From Erythrocercus mccallii (Eukaryota; Chordata; Aves; Passeriformes; Dicruridae), in NCBI GenBank assembly GCA_013397435.1, contig VZRG01000299.1, forward strand, positions 185,443 through 249,442: DNA of 64,000 bases. Reading direction: 5' to 3'. This document shows, one piece after another, positions 25,093 through 36,875 of the stretch (the stretch's first letter is position 1; each line of letters opens with the position of its first letter). The position numbers and the translations under genes were made by a program. The notes beneath the pieces were generated by a model. It was given only the letters and a program-made list of their open reading frames with translations, was not told the DNA's origin and did no database searches.

Positions 25093-28000
25093 AAAGATCA
25101 GACAATAGAAAGAGTTTAAGTGCCTGCTTGTTTTCCAATGATTTCAATGAAAGAGATAAAAGCAGAAGTTAGGTTCCCTGAATTCAGGTCCAGCCTATTA
25201 AGACAATATACAGTTTATAAAGGAAAGATCCAAAAGAGATTTATTCTAGCTCAAGAAGAAATAACCTTTAAAGAAGGCATACATGGATTCTTTCTTGAAG
25301 AAGAATACCCATACTCTAAGTTATAACACTATTAATATGTTTTGACTATGTATTAATTTAGAAGAAATATGTAGAAAAGCTCTTTTTCTTTTCAATAGGC
25401 CTTTTTTATGTTTGGGTTTTAGCATTCACTTTTATTAAGCACTAGTAATAGGTTTGAATTCTAATTACACAAGTTACTACATAAACTAAAATTCAACATT
25501 TTTAACTTTGGACATGAATTAGTTTTTTGGTTCATGTCTCAACAATGTCCAAGAGCAGTTGCCTGCTGTGAGTTCAGACTGAGTGATAAATGTAAGAGGA
25601 TATGGAAGAGTTCAGTTTTTAGAAAGATAATAAAATCTGACATGAAGAATAAGAAATAGATAGATTTTAAACAAATATATAATTTCTTCTTGTAGACAGA
25701 ACCCTTTTTTAGTTTAGTAAATGGAATGAACCAGACTAACATTTCCCAAATGCATTCTATAACTTTAAAAAAGCCATAGCTCAACTCAGGGTTCCTTCTG
25801 ACCCATGGGACATTTGCAAAGGATACCAAAAACTTCTGACCAAAATTGGGAACAAAATGTAAACCAAAGCCAGGCATTGTTTTCCTTTTATGGAGAACCA
25901 CCAATTCCAAGAATTATTTATGAAGAACCACAGCCAAATTCCAGGAGCAGCCATGGCAGGAGCTCACTAAGCCCCACTGCTCCCTGGGGCCGCTGTGCTC
26001 CTGGCAGTGGCACCCCTGGGGATGTCCTGGGTGACACTTTGCAGTGAGGAGACTTGGGGATCTGAGTAATTCCAAGCTGTCCCTTCCTGCCATCTCCCCA
26101 GGGTGCTTCAGCTGAATCATCAGACCCAGATCCAGGCTGAAGGCTGATCAGATATTTGTGCATTCCTGAACTAATCAGTCTTGACTCCCTGATGGAGTCC
26201 CTGGCACAGGCACAGCCCCCCACTGGTGCATTTGGAGTAGCTGATTTCACTGAGTGGATAATAGAATGAGTCCCCAAACAAAACTCATTTTTGGAAAAGC
26301 AACATGTACCGTTTATGGCATCCAATCATGGAACTGAAACTATAAAAGTGGAACAATGTGACTCAGGTGACCCATTACAACAGCTTGAGTATAAAGCAAC
26401 ACAACAAATATGCTGAATTTGTGAGCAAGCTACTGGCTCAGTCCAGGTCTTGCAGAATTTTTCATTGAGGAAATATAAACAGTGTGAGAGCTTTTTATAT
26501 ACTGGGCAAATAAAGGAAGCCAAGTGTTGCCTACTAAATTATTTATTTTGAATTATTTGGCTTCTCCAGCAGTGAACACTTGTAACACAAGGAAAGAACT
26601 CAGGCATGGCATGAAAGACAGAGGAAAAAAAATATTCTGCATACGGCAGGAAAAAAGTCAAACAATAAAACAAGTAAGACAACATTCTAATCCCCTATTT
26701 CCATTCATAAGGAGCCTTGAGAAGGCCTCTAAGAAAAACCTTGATTTAAAACAGTATCATGGTTCTATAACTCACAGTAAGAATTAGCAGCTACTGCAGC
26801 AAGCGCTCAGTTCATTACAAGTTTTGTACCTTTGAGAGCTGCAGAGAGGAAATACACACCTGGCCAATTTATTCCTGGTTAATCTTTGGTTCCAAAATCT
26901 TTCTGACTTCTCAACACTGAAATTTTAAGTCATTGTGTTGTGTTTGGTCTCCACACACCTCCTAAGTAAAAACAGTGTTTATATAGCATATTAGATTCAG
27001 ACTTAATAGTCAAGATTTATGTTTCTGCCCCATTAATTCTCAGCTTTTGGTCTTCAAAAGATTTTTCACGGTACTTCCAGTCTTCTGTTTTTCGAGACAC
27101 ACAAATATTGGTGGATAAAATGCACTTCCACAGATGGGATCTGTAGAGCTGTTCTTACAAAACCATCACTCCCAGCAGCATGAAAAAGACTCGTCTACAC
27201 AAAAGATGAACCCAAATATTGGATCAGTTGCATATTGCTGGGGTATGTGGATAGCTCAGAATTAGCACCTTTTTCTATGTTAACCAATTTCCACAACAGC
27301 CCCTCTTTTTATATTTATTTTTTCCTTTTGTTATGTACCATTATAGAAAAACCCTTAAAACAAACTTGAACATTATCATTTATTATACTTTATGAGAGTT
27401 ACTGATATTTTTGCATAGGTGTATTCTGACTTTTGGACCAAATATGAAAACAACAAAGAAGTTTAGAACTTCAGACTCTAATCTTCATGAGCTTCAACAA
27501 AAGTTTCAGAAAACATTAAAAGAAACTCTCCTCTGAAACTCTCCTCTTAGTCACATCCTAACAGGTTTTCTCCAATCCAAAAAGGTACTTCAATATGCCT
27601 TTAAAAGTCCATACAGTCTGGGCTATGTGGAGGAGCTGACATTGCCATTATTATTCTGTAGCTGTTCTGCAGTTGTTATGAAATTCCTGAATAGTTCCCT
27701 TGGAGGACAAATCAGGCCCACAGTTCTGGAATAAGATTTTAGGAAAATAATTAGGGATTTAGAGATACTGATAAGGGAGGATTAAATTTCTGTTGCCAAG
27801 AAAACCCACTTGATAGAAACCTGGGTTTAAAGAAATGTCACACTATTTGCTCTTGTATCTCTACAGGGAAGGAGAATGAAGGATTTACCACTTTTTCCTA
27901 CTCAAGGTGACTCTCCAAAGCCTCAGAGAAAATTCCCCCATTCTAACTTGTAGTGAAAGGAAATCATCCACCTATCAAAACAGCCCATTACGAATAATCC

Positions 28001-31000
28001 AGAGGCTCAGATTTATGTAGAAGGGTTTATATTCAAAACCTAAAATCAGACTAATTTCAGTCTACTTATTTTTAAAATGATGTTATTTGAGTAATTTTTT
28101 TCATGACGAGATTTTATACAATTTAATTACACACATTTAATTGAATGCACCAAACATGGAGGTTACTTTGAGACTCTAGGAATGGGCTTGTGATTTCCAC
28201 ACTATTTTATAATTTGCCCAAGCAAAACCTGTAGAGTACAGCTGCAGCACTAATCTTTGAGCTTCCTATTTTCTGCTACAGGCAATTCTCAGAAAGAAAG
28301 ATACAATCAGGAAATAAAAATAAACATGCTAGCAAAAGGCTTGTTTATCCTATTGATTTTCTATTTAATCCCATGAAATGCCTCCCTTCCAACACTATCA
28401 GCCTCTCAAAAGAGAGCTCAGAGTGATATTATCTAATCGAAGGATACTTTGGCACAGTGCAGCTATAACTCCAAAGGTTAAAATTGGAGGAAATTTTAGT
28501 AATGTTGCTGACCATTAGAGCTGAAAGATTTAAAAAGCAAAGATCAACAAATCAAGAAGGCAGCAAATGGGCTGGAAGAAGACATCGTGGAAAGAAGGAA
28601 CACTTGTAAATTTTTTAATGAGTGGAATCAGTTGCCCATGTTTGATAAGGTGACAGAGAAGTTCTGTCATAGATATGTATTGATTGCAAATAGAAGTTTT
28701 CACTGGAAGAGGTTATCTAACATCCTTCAGCCTCCCATTTGGGGATTAAAGAACTTTCAAACATCTCCTCAGCACAGAACTAGCATTTGGCAGCCATCTC
28801 CACCACAATACTGGGAAGTCAAGACATCTTCCAAGTTCTTCCCTTCATACTCTGTTCAACCTGTCAGTGCTTCATACTTCAGGGATGCAAATGAATTGCA
28901 ATCACTGAATGTGCATAAAAGACAGAAGGAAAAGAGAAAAGAAAAAGGCAATAAAGCAACTTGAAAAAAGGAGTCTTAAATAATTGCTTGGGTTTCCAAG
29001 TTCACTGATATTTGGAGAACTGACTCTACCACAGTGAAAGTTCCTTGAGAATGTACATTGCAGTCCCTGGCCTCATGGAGAAGGTGAGTTCCCACCTGAG
29101 CATCTCTGGGAGGGTGATAGCAATGGCATGAACTGCTGTGCCAAGGTGTGCCTACTTCAACCGAATTCTTCTCCTCTAGACTGAGGCACTCAGAGAATTA
29201 TCTACACTTCAGTAGGATTTGAGGAAGCATAGACATACTTATTGTAGCAGCATTTGGATTCTGCAAATAATAGTAAAATTAGTGTACTACCACTGAAGCA
29301 AGCAAGAGCAAAGGGTGTTTTGTGTAAGGGAAAGTGTTACATGTTAGATCCTCTGAGTTTGAAAACCAGGAAGAGAGTTGTACTTGTAACAGTGTTCCTT
29401 TTATGATTTCAGTGAAGATAAACAGTATTTTTAAGATTCTCTGAAGTCAGAGTTTGAAGAAGCATTATGGGAGCCTAAAATAGGGGAGCGATGCATGCAA
29501 TGGTGGCCAGTGCTTAAGGTACACCCAGTGTTTTATAAGGCACACAGACAAGGGATACAGGCTGTGGATGCAGATGCAAACTCCATGGCTTCAGGACAGA
29601 AACAAGCGTAAGACTTTAGTTAGAGAATTTACTTTCCTGAGAATTTTCCTCTAATATTAGTTCCATAAGCAAGTATAACAAACTATTATCTGTAGAAGTT
29701 CTTGTACTATATTTAAAATGAAGTGTGTTAAATGGATATCTTAACTCTTGCTGCACAGATATTAACTTCTATAACTTTTGCCTTACAAATTAAAAAAAAA
29801 AAAGGATTTAGTTGGTCTGTGTTTACCCAACAGTCAACAGTATAATCTCATGAAAATGCACTTACAAGCTGCTGATATTACTGGCACGTATCCATATACT
29901 AAATGAAATTGCCTTAGAAAAAATAAGGTTGGATTTTTACCCTGAAGATGAGAAGGATCAGTGGTAATCAATACCTTTGAGGAGTTGATAACAGGGAAAT
30001 TGCAAGTGGAAAGGCCCTGAGAGCAACTTCCCTACTCTGCACAAATGAAATCTGAAATACGTCTGCTTTTGACATCCAAGCTTTCGAAGGTCAGATCCAA
30101 AATAATCTTGAAGCAGTGAGAGAATTTAAAAAAGGGGAAAGAAATCACTTTCATTTCTCTTTTTGTGCAGTGAGGTTGTTTTCAGCAGCAGTTCTCTGCC
30201 GTGTCAGTGGGCACTGCGCTCACCAGCTGCTGTAACACAGCTCCAGAGCTGGCTCTCAGTGAGGGTGGCAAAGTCTGTTCACACTGCAGCAGTGCCACTG
30301 AAATACAATCCACCAGAAAAGATACATTGCAGTCTGAGTTGTTCCTGCAAGTGGAATCTGAGAACAATATATTGGGCTGAAGATCTGAGACAGCCATTTA
30401 GTAACTGCTGCAGCACTGAGCAGTTCGTGATTCATTTTCTTCCTCTACTTTAACAGTACATAAGGCATACTTTTTTGGGTGTCATGCAAATAAACATCTT
30501 ATATTTTAAGAAGCAAATATATTAAAAATGGTATGATTAGAGAATCAAATATTATGCTTTTCTCAGTGTCTCTTTCTATTTTTCTTACCTTATGTTGTTT
30601 CCTTAAGATCTTTTTCTGTTATCTCACAAAATACTGAACCAGGCTAAAAAATATAAAATTCTGTAACTCCTGCATGCCTTTACTCCTTCAATCAGTTCTC
30701 TGGATTTGCTCAGTCCATAGGACAGCAATTTTCCTCACAATTTCTCATTAACATAAAAAAGGATCATGCCTCCTCGGGACTACAGAATAGTCTTTTACCC
30801 TTTTACTTTTTCTGCTTCTTGATGGTAAAATATAAATTTCTTTTTTCTGACTGACTGTCAGACACCAATACAGCAGGCAATAGCAATGACTCAACTGTGA
30901 AATATAACACTTTTCAACTTCAGGAGAGCCTCGCAAGATTTTGTTCCTTAAGAAAACAAGGTAATTTATTCTTGGGCCATAAAAAAAAAAAAAATTGGAG

Positions 31001-33235
31001 GAAGAAACAATACCTTCCTGGCATAGTAGATAATTGGTACACAATTATGTAAGCTGATATATGCCAAAATTTTTGACACAGCCAGCAGCTGAGGCAGGAG
31101 TCCTAAGATGAATAAAATGGGAGAATATTGAGATCATTAAAAAGTACATGAAATTAAAGATAAAGATTTCCAAACCAACAAGCACGTGGTTTGAACTAAT
31201 TGTACTTAAAGGGACCATCAGCCAGATCTTGACAATTCTATTGATTGAAAATCCTAAATTAAATGCTGCATGCAAATCTGCCTGGAAATGATTTGAATCT
31301 CTGCAAGTCTGTCAGACTCCTGCCAGCAGTACAGATGGAAAACTACCTCATCCAACAGTGTTTTAACAACAAATGGAAAGACATCTATTTCAGAATAAGA
31401 GACGACTCAGTCATTTACAGTTAATCTACTTTTGGGTATTATTTCCCCGTAGGGCAGTTGTGGTGAATATGTGCTCAACAGTATTCCTTCTAAAATCAGG
31501 TTTTATTTATATGCAGAGCTGAATGCAGATGAGCTTCTCGGGCTACAGAGAAAGCAAAGTTAACAGCAGCAGCCAGTTCTGATCGATTATTTTTCCAGCA
31601 GCACATGAAAATTGGTGACTTTTTAAAAACAGTGTTATTTAAAGATTGGTATTTGCTGGAAAGTTTCTGTAGCATTAAGACCTACATCTGGAACGTTCCT
31701 TTAACTATCTGGAAATTCTATGGGATCTGGATAAACGAGTTGTGCATTTTGCCTTCCCAGACCAGCTGTTTACCCATGGCATGTGTGGGAGGTACACTGA
31801 ATGTTGTTTCGGATGTGAACGGTAGAATACAAGCAGATTTTGCTTTTTAAAAAACACCATTTATTTATGAACCTTGATATCAGGCAGTGTAGTTTTCAAA
31901 ATTTTAATGATTTCAGTAGGAACTAACCATCAGCTCACAAAACAGATGGCAGCACTACTGCCCACCAGATTTAAAAATACCCCAAGAGAATTTAAAATCC
32001 ACAGCAAGTCTTCTGTAATTAATCCAGTAACTAAAGATTGTACTCTGGCTGTTAATTAAGGCTTCACTTTGAATTAGCTGAGAAAGAGAGAGAAAGAAGA
32101 AAACATAAGTTTGTTATTTCTTTTTTTCCCTGTTCTTAATAAGGAGAAGCATGAAGAGTCTTAAAAGAAACCTGTGGAGTTCTTTTCACCTTCTTATCCT
32201 ACTAAGTATTTGTAATTGTTAATGAGCTCTATAAATCCTCATCATTACTTTCCACTGTGACTTTTGTGGGCATTAAGCAGAGATTTAGGTCTAACATAGA
32301 CATATTAACCCTAGCAGAAACTGCTTTACAAATTTAAAGGTAATTCCAACAAATGTTTCCTTTAAAATGCAAAAGGAAGAACTTTTTAATGATTATTATA
32401 TTGCCTTAACTGTATCTACTCCTATTCATACAGAATAAATGAAGTTAGTATTTGGCTCATTGCCTTTATTCAATTGCAAATTGATTATTAAATATAAATA
32501 ACGTTATTCATCTTCATAATAGTGAATGGCTTCTGTAATAAACACTTTCTTCAAAATACTCTTAAGAGCAGATAAAAATTGCTCCTCTTCTCTGTTTAAT
32601 TAATATCTAAGCATTTGTTAAAAAAGATACTGCCAGCTCTATGGTGTCCATCAATCTTTCAAAGATCTCAGTGAAGTCCAGGGAGAAATCCACTGTTCTA
32701 ATGATCAGCTTAGAGTTTCAGCTCAGGCTTATCAAGCAACCTGAAGGCTTGAACATTACCTCTCTGCTGCTTTAGTTTCACTGCTTTTTCATCTAAATGA
32801 ATAGATCCAGGTAAGAGAAAAAAAGAAGGAAAAAAAGAAAAAAGAAAAAAAGCAGTGGATTTGTTCAGAATGCTGTACCTGTAATAATTTAGTAGAGTGC
32901 TGCTCAGCTCTGAAATCTTGGCAAGGTGCTTTCCATGCTGGTGGCTGTTGGCAGTGTGGGCAGAGCAGCCTCCTAGGAGGGCTCCCCATTGTACCCAGCG
33001 GGACAGGCACAGTCAGACTGGAAAGGCTTTTGTGAGTCTCTTTGGAATTTTGAATGCTTTTAAGGCATTTTAATTCTGGAAAATATGATTCTTCATTTAG
33101 TTCTGATATCTCAAGAAACTACAGACTTCAGTGCATAATCTACATCCTCTGTCAGACTTTAACATCTGGGTTGTTTTACCAGATTCTAGATGAACAGTCA
33201 TTTGTAGCTGGATCAAATTCCATTAAATATAACAT
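25093..33235. other. Unique non-coding DNA
   Basis: AT-rich sequence with a GC-richer patch at about 25930-26270, where overlapping frames of 135 and 80 codons arise simply because stops are scarcer. The 125-codon frame at 28587-28964 has no recognisable domain. A 13-bp tandem pair lies at 27522-27547 and an A-run at about 29790-29802. No RNA gene was seen. Confidence 0.65.
27522..27547. repeat. Two-copy tandem repeat, 13-bp unit
   Basis: GAAACTCTCCTCT occurs twice in direct succession with no mismatch. A minor slippage product. Confidence 0.9.
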
Positions 33236-33254
33236 TTCTATCTATCTATCTATC

Positions 33255-33299
<45 letters not shown>

Positions 33300-33314
33300 C
33301 CTATTCATCTATCT
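33236..33314. repeat. (CTAT)n microsatellite, interrupted
   Basis: About 79 bp of CTAT (GATA on the other strand) units. One unit is shortened near 33253 (TATCATCTAT) and there are imperfect units at the 3' end (CTACCTATTCATCTATCT). The central run is long enough to be polymorphic. Confidence 0.95.
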
Positions 33315-34009
33315 CTTTGCCAAAAGAGATATAAAAATCACAACTGTAAAATCAAGGGTGTAAAGTGAAAAGATATTTCCACATCTGCACCGTTGTGCAG
33401 GAAAGAGTTCCATATTGTCAGTTGGTTCTGAAGGGTTTTGCCATAGAAAAAGAGCAGAAGCAGAAGCAAAACACTTTTAGGGCCTTTACAATGTATTAAA
33501 CTTCAAAAAAAACTTGATTTACACTTTACATGAATTCTTAAAAACCTAATGTCAGATCACTTAAACATAGGCTCAAGAAATTGTGTTAAATAGAGCTGAG
33601 CTGGTAAGAAAATGACCCAGAAGTACCCAAGAAGTGCCTATAAACTACTGAGACAGCCTAGAGAAATGGGTGCAGATGGTGGAGATTTTGGGCTGTAGTC
33701 TGCTTTGGAATAAGACATGGATTTGAAGCCTATCTGTATATGTTTATGTAATATTTACTGTCGTTTTCATAGCCAGCCAGTGCTATCAAATGATGGGACA
33801 AGCATGGGGTAACACTCTTTGATCAGTGAAGGACTATACGAATATTAGAAAAATTAAGTTTACTTACTGCTTTAATATGAAAAGATACTATAGCACAAAA
33901 TCCTATTTTATATTTACAAGGTTATTTTTCCCTTTAAAAATAGTCTCACAGTGCTATACACATGCAGACTCTGAAATTATGTTTATCTAAGTTCTAAAAT
34001 TAAAGTTTT

Positions 34010-34051
34010 TATTCTAACTATACATGCATTTATTTTAACTATACATGCATT
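34010..34051. repeat. Two-copy tandem duplication, 21-bp unit
   Basis: The unit at 34010-34030 is repeated at 34031-34051 with a single C/T difference. The unit ends ATACATGCATT. It is followed directly by a run of eight G bases (about 34053-34060), unusual in this AT-rich setting. Confidence 0.9.
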
Positions 34052-34289
34052 TGGGGGGGGAAAAAGCCCAATTCAAGCAACTAAGTTCAACTATTTCTCC
34101 AAATTCTGAACTGTATGGCATAACTTATTTTATACCAATTTCTACATTCTTCCAATCTTTCAGAATTCATGGATCTGAAAGTTATGGAAAAATATACAAG
34201 CATGTGGGAGGCTACCTGAAAAGCGAATAACTTTCTATAAAACTTCACACATCATACTTTACTCAGTGTGAAGGCAATCATAAAAGATG

Positions 34290-34345
34290 AGAGTGGAAGG
34301 TAGTTCAGGCAGCTGTCTCATCCACCCTTCTGCTGCAAAACTTGC
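34290..34345 (-). mobile_element. Possible old CR1 LINE 3'-end fragment
   Basis: The plus strand reads like the reverse complement of the CR1 3' region: a GGAAGG...TTCAGG block, then CTCATCCACCCTTCTGCTGCAAA. The match is ungapped only in pieces and many positions differ, so the copy would be ancient. The usual terminal short repeat is not visible. Confidence 0.25.
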
Positions 34346-35460
34346 AAACTGTAATTTTTGCATCCCTCCAAGTTCTTCAACAGAAGAATTAAATTTAACA
34401 GATGTAAGTTTCTTAATTCTAGTTTTCTTCCCTGAAGTATAACAACTGTCAAGAAAAAAAATCAGACATTTTGTTCCTACACAGATAGCTCTAAATACTT
34501 TTCCAGATTCAGGAGTGTTCTGAATTCTTCACCCCTAAGGAGCTGCAAGATCAGAGAGGTTATGGCAAAACAGTTTTATGTGCCACAAGCTGAGGTCCAA
34601 TTTAGCAGTTGATTAAAACATTCTCAGAATAAATCAGCGTTTTAACTCAGGCAGTCACACCTTGAGAGGTAAAGCATCAAATGTAACCTTGGCTATTTTC
34701 CCTGAGACCTATATGGGGGAAAAATTTCTTAAGGAAGGAAAGACAGGCTGCTCCTATACAGAACTCCACAGATTTCTGCAGCATTGGGAAATAGGCATCT
34801 GCCTGTCTGATATCTTTTAAAGCTCTTAGTGAAACTATTATGTGCTTTTGTTCTTCTCGACTAATTCCTAATCTTCTACTGGAAAGCAAAGATAATCAAT
34901 CTACTTTTCTCAGCCAGCAACAGGAGACAGTACTCTTTAGTCACAGCATGTGTCTCCTCCTCCAGAGACTTTGAGCTGACTGTCTTAATTATTGGGGTCC
35001 ACTGAAGTCAGTGAACTACAATAATTCACATCAGTTGAATTTTGTTCTTTTATTTTATGCTATAATACAGCAGTGAACCAGGGATCAGCTGAGCTGTGAT
35101 GGCTGGATAAGTAATGAGAAGGAAAGATGGGTTGCAAGGAGAACATAGCCTTGATGGACGTGTTCTTGATTGATGAAGAGCTGTTACCTTTTTATCAGAT
35201 AAACAGAGGAATACATGAAAGGGAACAATATGGCAAACAGGAGGGAGAGGATGGAAACTTTTAATTTCATTGCACAGTGAAATTCATCTAATTGTAAAAC
35301 TTTTAGCTGAGAATACCTATTTATATATTTAACTCCAGGACACCAACCCCACAAAATCCAGCAACGCCATTACTGCAGCATGTGCTTCTAAGAACTGTAC
35401 AACTCCAGTCTGTGGGCTTGGGAAAGTCACCAAATCTGGCATGAGCAGATAATTATCCAA

Positions 35461-35531
35461 GCCTGTGCAAGAAAAGAGTTCCTTGTGATGATTACCCAGT
35501 AGGAATGATAACCAGGGGCAATCATGTGACA
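35461..35531 (+). pseudogene. Gag capsid C-terminus-like remnant
   Basis: A short stretch beginning ACARKEF at 35464 in one frame continues after a frame change at about 35499, where the residues V-G-M-I-x-x-x-N-H-V-T fit the pattern at the end of betaretroviral capsid. Stops crowd 35500-35511 in the first frame, so a frameshift lies just before. It is the weakest of the three domain calls because of its length. Confidence 0.3.
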
Positions 35532-35763
35532 GACAGAACTGATCCGATCATTGAAGGCCTGCACAAAAGAAAAAAAAGAAGAAAATAAACCACTGCTGAT
35601 TGAATAGCAGGAGCAGCACACAATAGAGATGATTAAACGGATGGTGGTAGACATGAGGCTGCAGGAATAGCAACTTACACATCAGAATCTTTGACTAGCA
35701 GAAGCTGTAAAAGTAAAAATAGATGCTAAAGAGCAGCTGATGAGAAATCAGAAGAAAGGAATC

Positions 35764-36135
35764 TGTTGGATACGTGGAGTGTGATCAAGGCAGACTGAAA
35801 TTAAACATGAACAAAGCAAGAAAGGAGAAAGGAAAATATTCAGATACTTGGAACGGTCTCCAAGGATTAACCAGATGATATATGAAATATATAATTACAA
35901 ATCCAGAAGATCTGTGCAAAAAAGAATTGATCCCGCAGCTACTGACAATAAGATTACACCATGGGAAGGATAACTCTGCAAGAACAGCTGATCAGACAGC
36001 TGGAACTTAGGAACAGGAGGCCATGCAGCTGTTTGCTTAGTAAGTGACTGAGAACCCAGCAAGTATAACTGTGGGGCAGCTGTGTATTAGACACCAAAAC
36101 CAGGCAGCAAGAAACGATCTGAGGGCCCCAGGGCC
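35764..36135 (+). pseudogene. Gag nucleocapsid-like remnant with zinc-finger traces
   Basis: A first possible CCHC knuckle starts at 35764 (Cys-Trp-x-Arg-Gly, where the second Cys codon TGT would have become CGT) and is broken by TGA at 35782. A later knuckle end at 36016-36036 reads G-G-H-A-A-V-C, keeping the Gly-His-x3-Cys spacing of retroviral fingers. From 36061 comes a Ser-Lys-Tyr-like start, and at 36100-36135 a basic run K-P-G-S-K-K-R-S-E-G-P-R-A, similar in place and character to the segment after the last finger in betaretroviral Gag. All are in the same frame, interrupted by TGA at 36049 and TAG at 36088. Confidence 0.45.
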
Positions 36136-36204
36136 AGGCAGTACAAACAGAAAAGAGCAAATCATAAACAGAATGGAAAACAATTGATTATAAAAACAAC
36201 AGTA

Positions 36205-36372
36205 CCCGACAACAACAGAAGTGGGGAGTGGGATCAGACAGCAAGAGTAGCTTCCTGAACAGGGCTGGCATCAGGCAGCATATGCAGCCCATTAGACAGG
36301 AAAAGGATCCAAAGCCTGGAACAGTTCTTTGGCAAGAAGCACAATAACCAAACAGAAGCAATAAATCAGGTT
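36205..36372 (+). pseudogene. dUTPase/protease-region-like remnant
   Basis: In the same frame as the nucleocapsid-like part, the residues at 36217-36255 (R-S-G-E-W-D-Q-T-A-R-V-A-S) line up with the start of the dUTPase domain found in the pro frame of betaretroviruses, and TGA follows at 36256. In intact elements pro is usually in a different frame from gag, so finding both in one frame implies an indel between them, or a chance match. No protease Asp-Thr/Ser-Gly triad is visible. Confidence 0.35.
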
Positions 36373-36817
36373 TGACAAGATGAGTGGAGTCTCCTGAACT
36401 AAAACTGGTCTGGAAAAGCTGTCACTAAGGAGCAGAGCAAGGCTGAGCAGTTAATTATTAGCACATTAATACAGACCCTAACTGGAACCTGTTGCACCTT
36501 CCCCTGGTGCCATGGCACGTGGTCCCCTCCTGGTGCAGGTTATTAGGAATGGGAAGGGAAGGGGCTGTACACTAGAATATGACAATTATGATCCTTCACA
36601 AAGGCAAAATCTCTGTCACTTTCTCTCACTGCTGTTGTGAGCTTGACTTGTTTGAGAGGATTATGAGTAATGATTAAATCCAGCAGCCTCTTTTTCTCTG
36701 TACCAAGCACAAGAAAATGTTTTTGAACCTTCTTCCTGCAGCTGGAAAAGTTCTGTTTAAATCTGCAGCACAAAACCTTCAGTAAAATATTAGCAAGGCA
36801 TTGAGGGAAGAGAGAAG

Positions 36818-36875
36818 ATTATAGGTCATTGTCTTTAGATATCATCTGGCCTAATGCACTAGCACAGCATGTGAC
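36818..36875 (-). mobile_element. Probable old CR1 LINE 3'-end fragment
   Basis: The plus strand carries TTATAGGTCATTGTCTTTAG followed by ATATCATCTGGCCTAATGCA. This fits the reverse complement of the CR1 3' end (the block around GATGATCTCTAAAGGTCCC) with scattered changes. The adjoining CTAGCACAGCATGTGAC also fits the next CR1 block. It lies about 400 bases beyond the retroviral relic. It is 5'-truncated, as CR1 copies usually are, and old. Confidence 0.4.

Larger units (their letters stand above)
33315..35420. other. Unique non-coding DNA
   Basis: AT-rich sequence with a 21-bp tandem duplication (34010-34051) and one weak CR1-like scrap (34290-34345). No gene was recognised. Confidence 0.65.
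35440..36400 (+). mobile_element. Decayed betaretrovirus-like ERV internal fragment (gag-pro)
   Basis: About 950 bases that are strikingly T-poor and purine-rich on the plus strand, unlike the flanks and like the coding strand of retroviruses. One frame (codons starting at 35461 and every third base on) reads as protein-like sequence with roughly a dozen in-frame stops. Most are TGA or TAG, for example at 36049, 36088, 36256 and 36373. Order along it: a capsid C-terminal-like piece, basic and charged sequence, zinc-finger remnants, a post-finger basic segment, then a dUTPase-like start. This is the gag to pro order of class II (betaretrovirus-like) elements. No LTR is visible on either side. 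The match is by eye and the family is unconfirmed. The element is inactive: many stops, at least one frameshift and lost finger cysteines. Confidence 0.5.

Noticed and set aside
24910..25119. Lys/Glu/Arg-rich frame through the GAAA tract
   Set aside because: A translation of a microsatellite, not a gene.
25918..26325. 135-codon minus-strand frame in a GC-richer patch
   Set aside because: Overlapping frames on both strands are open for the same compositional reason. No domain was recognised.
28690..28760. Weak CR1-like wording
   Set aside because: Only a few short blocks match and the order is poor.
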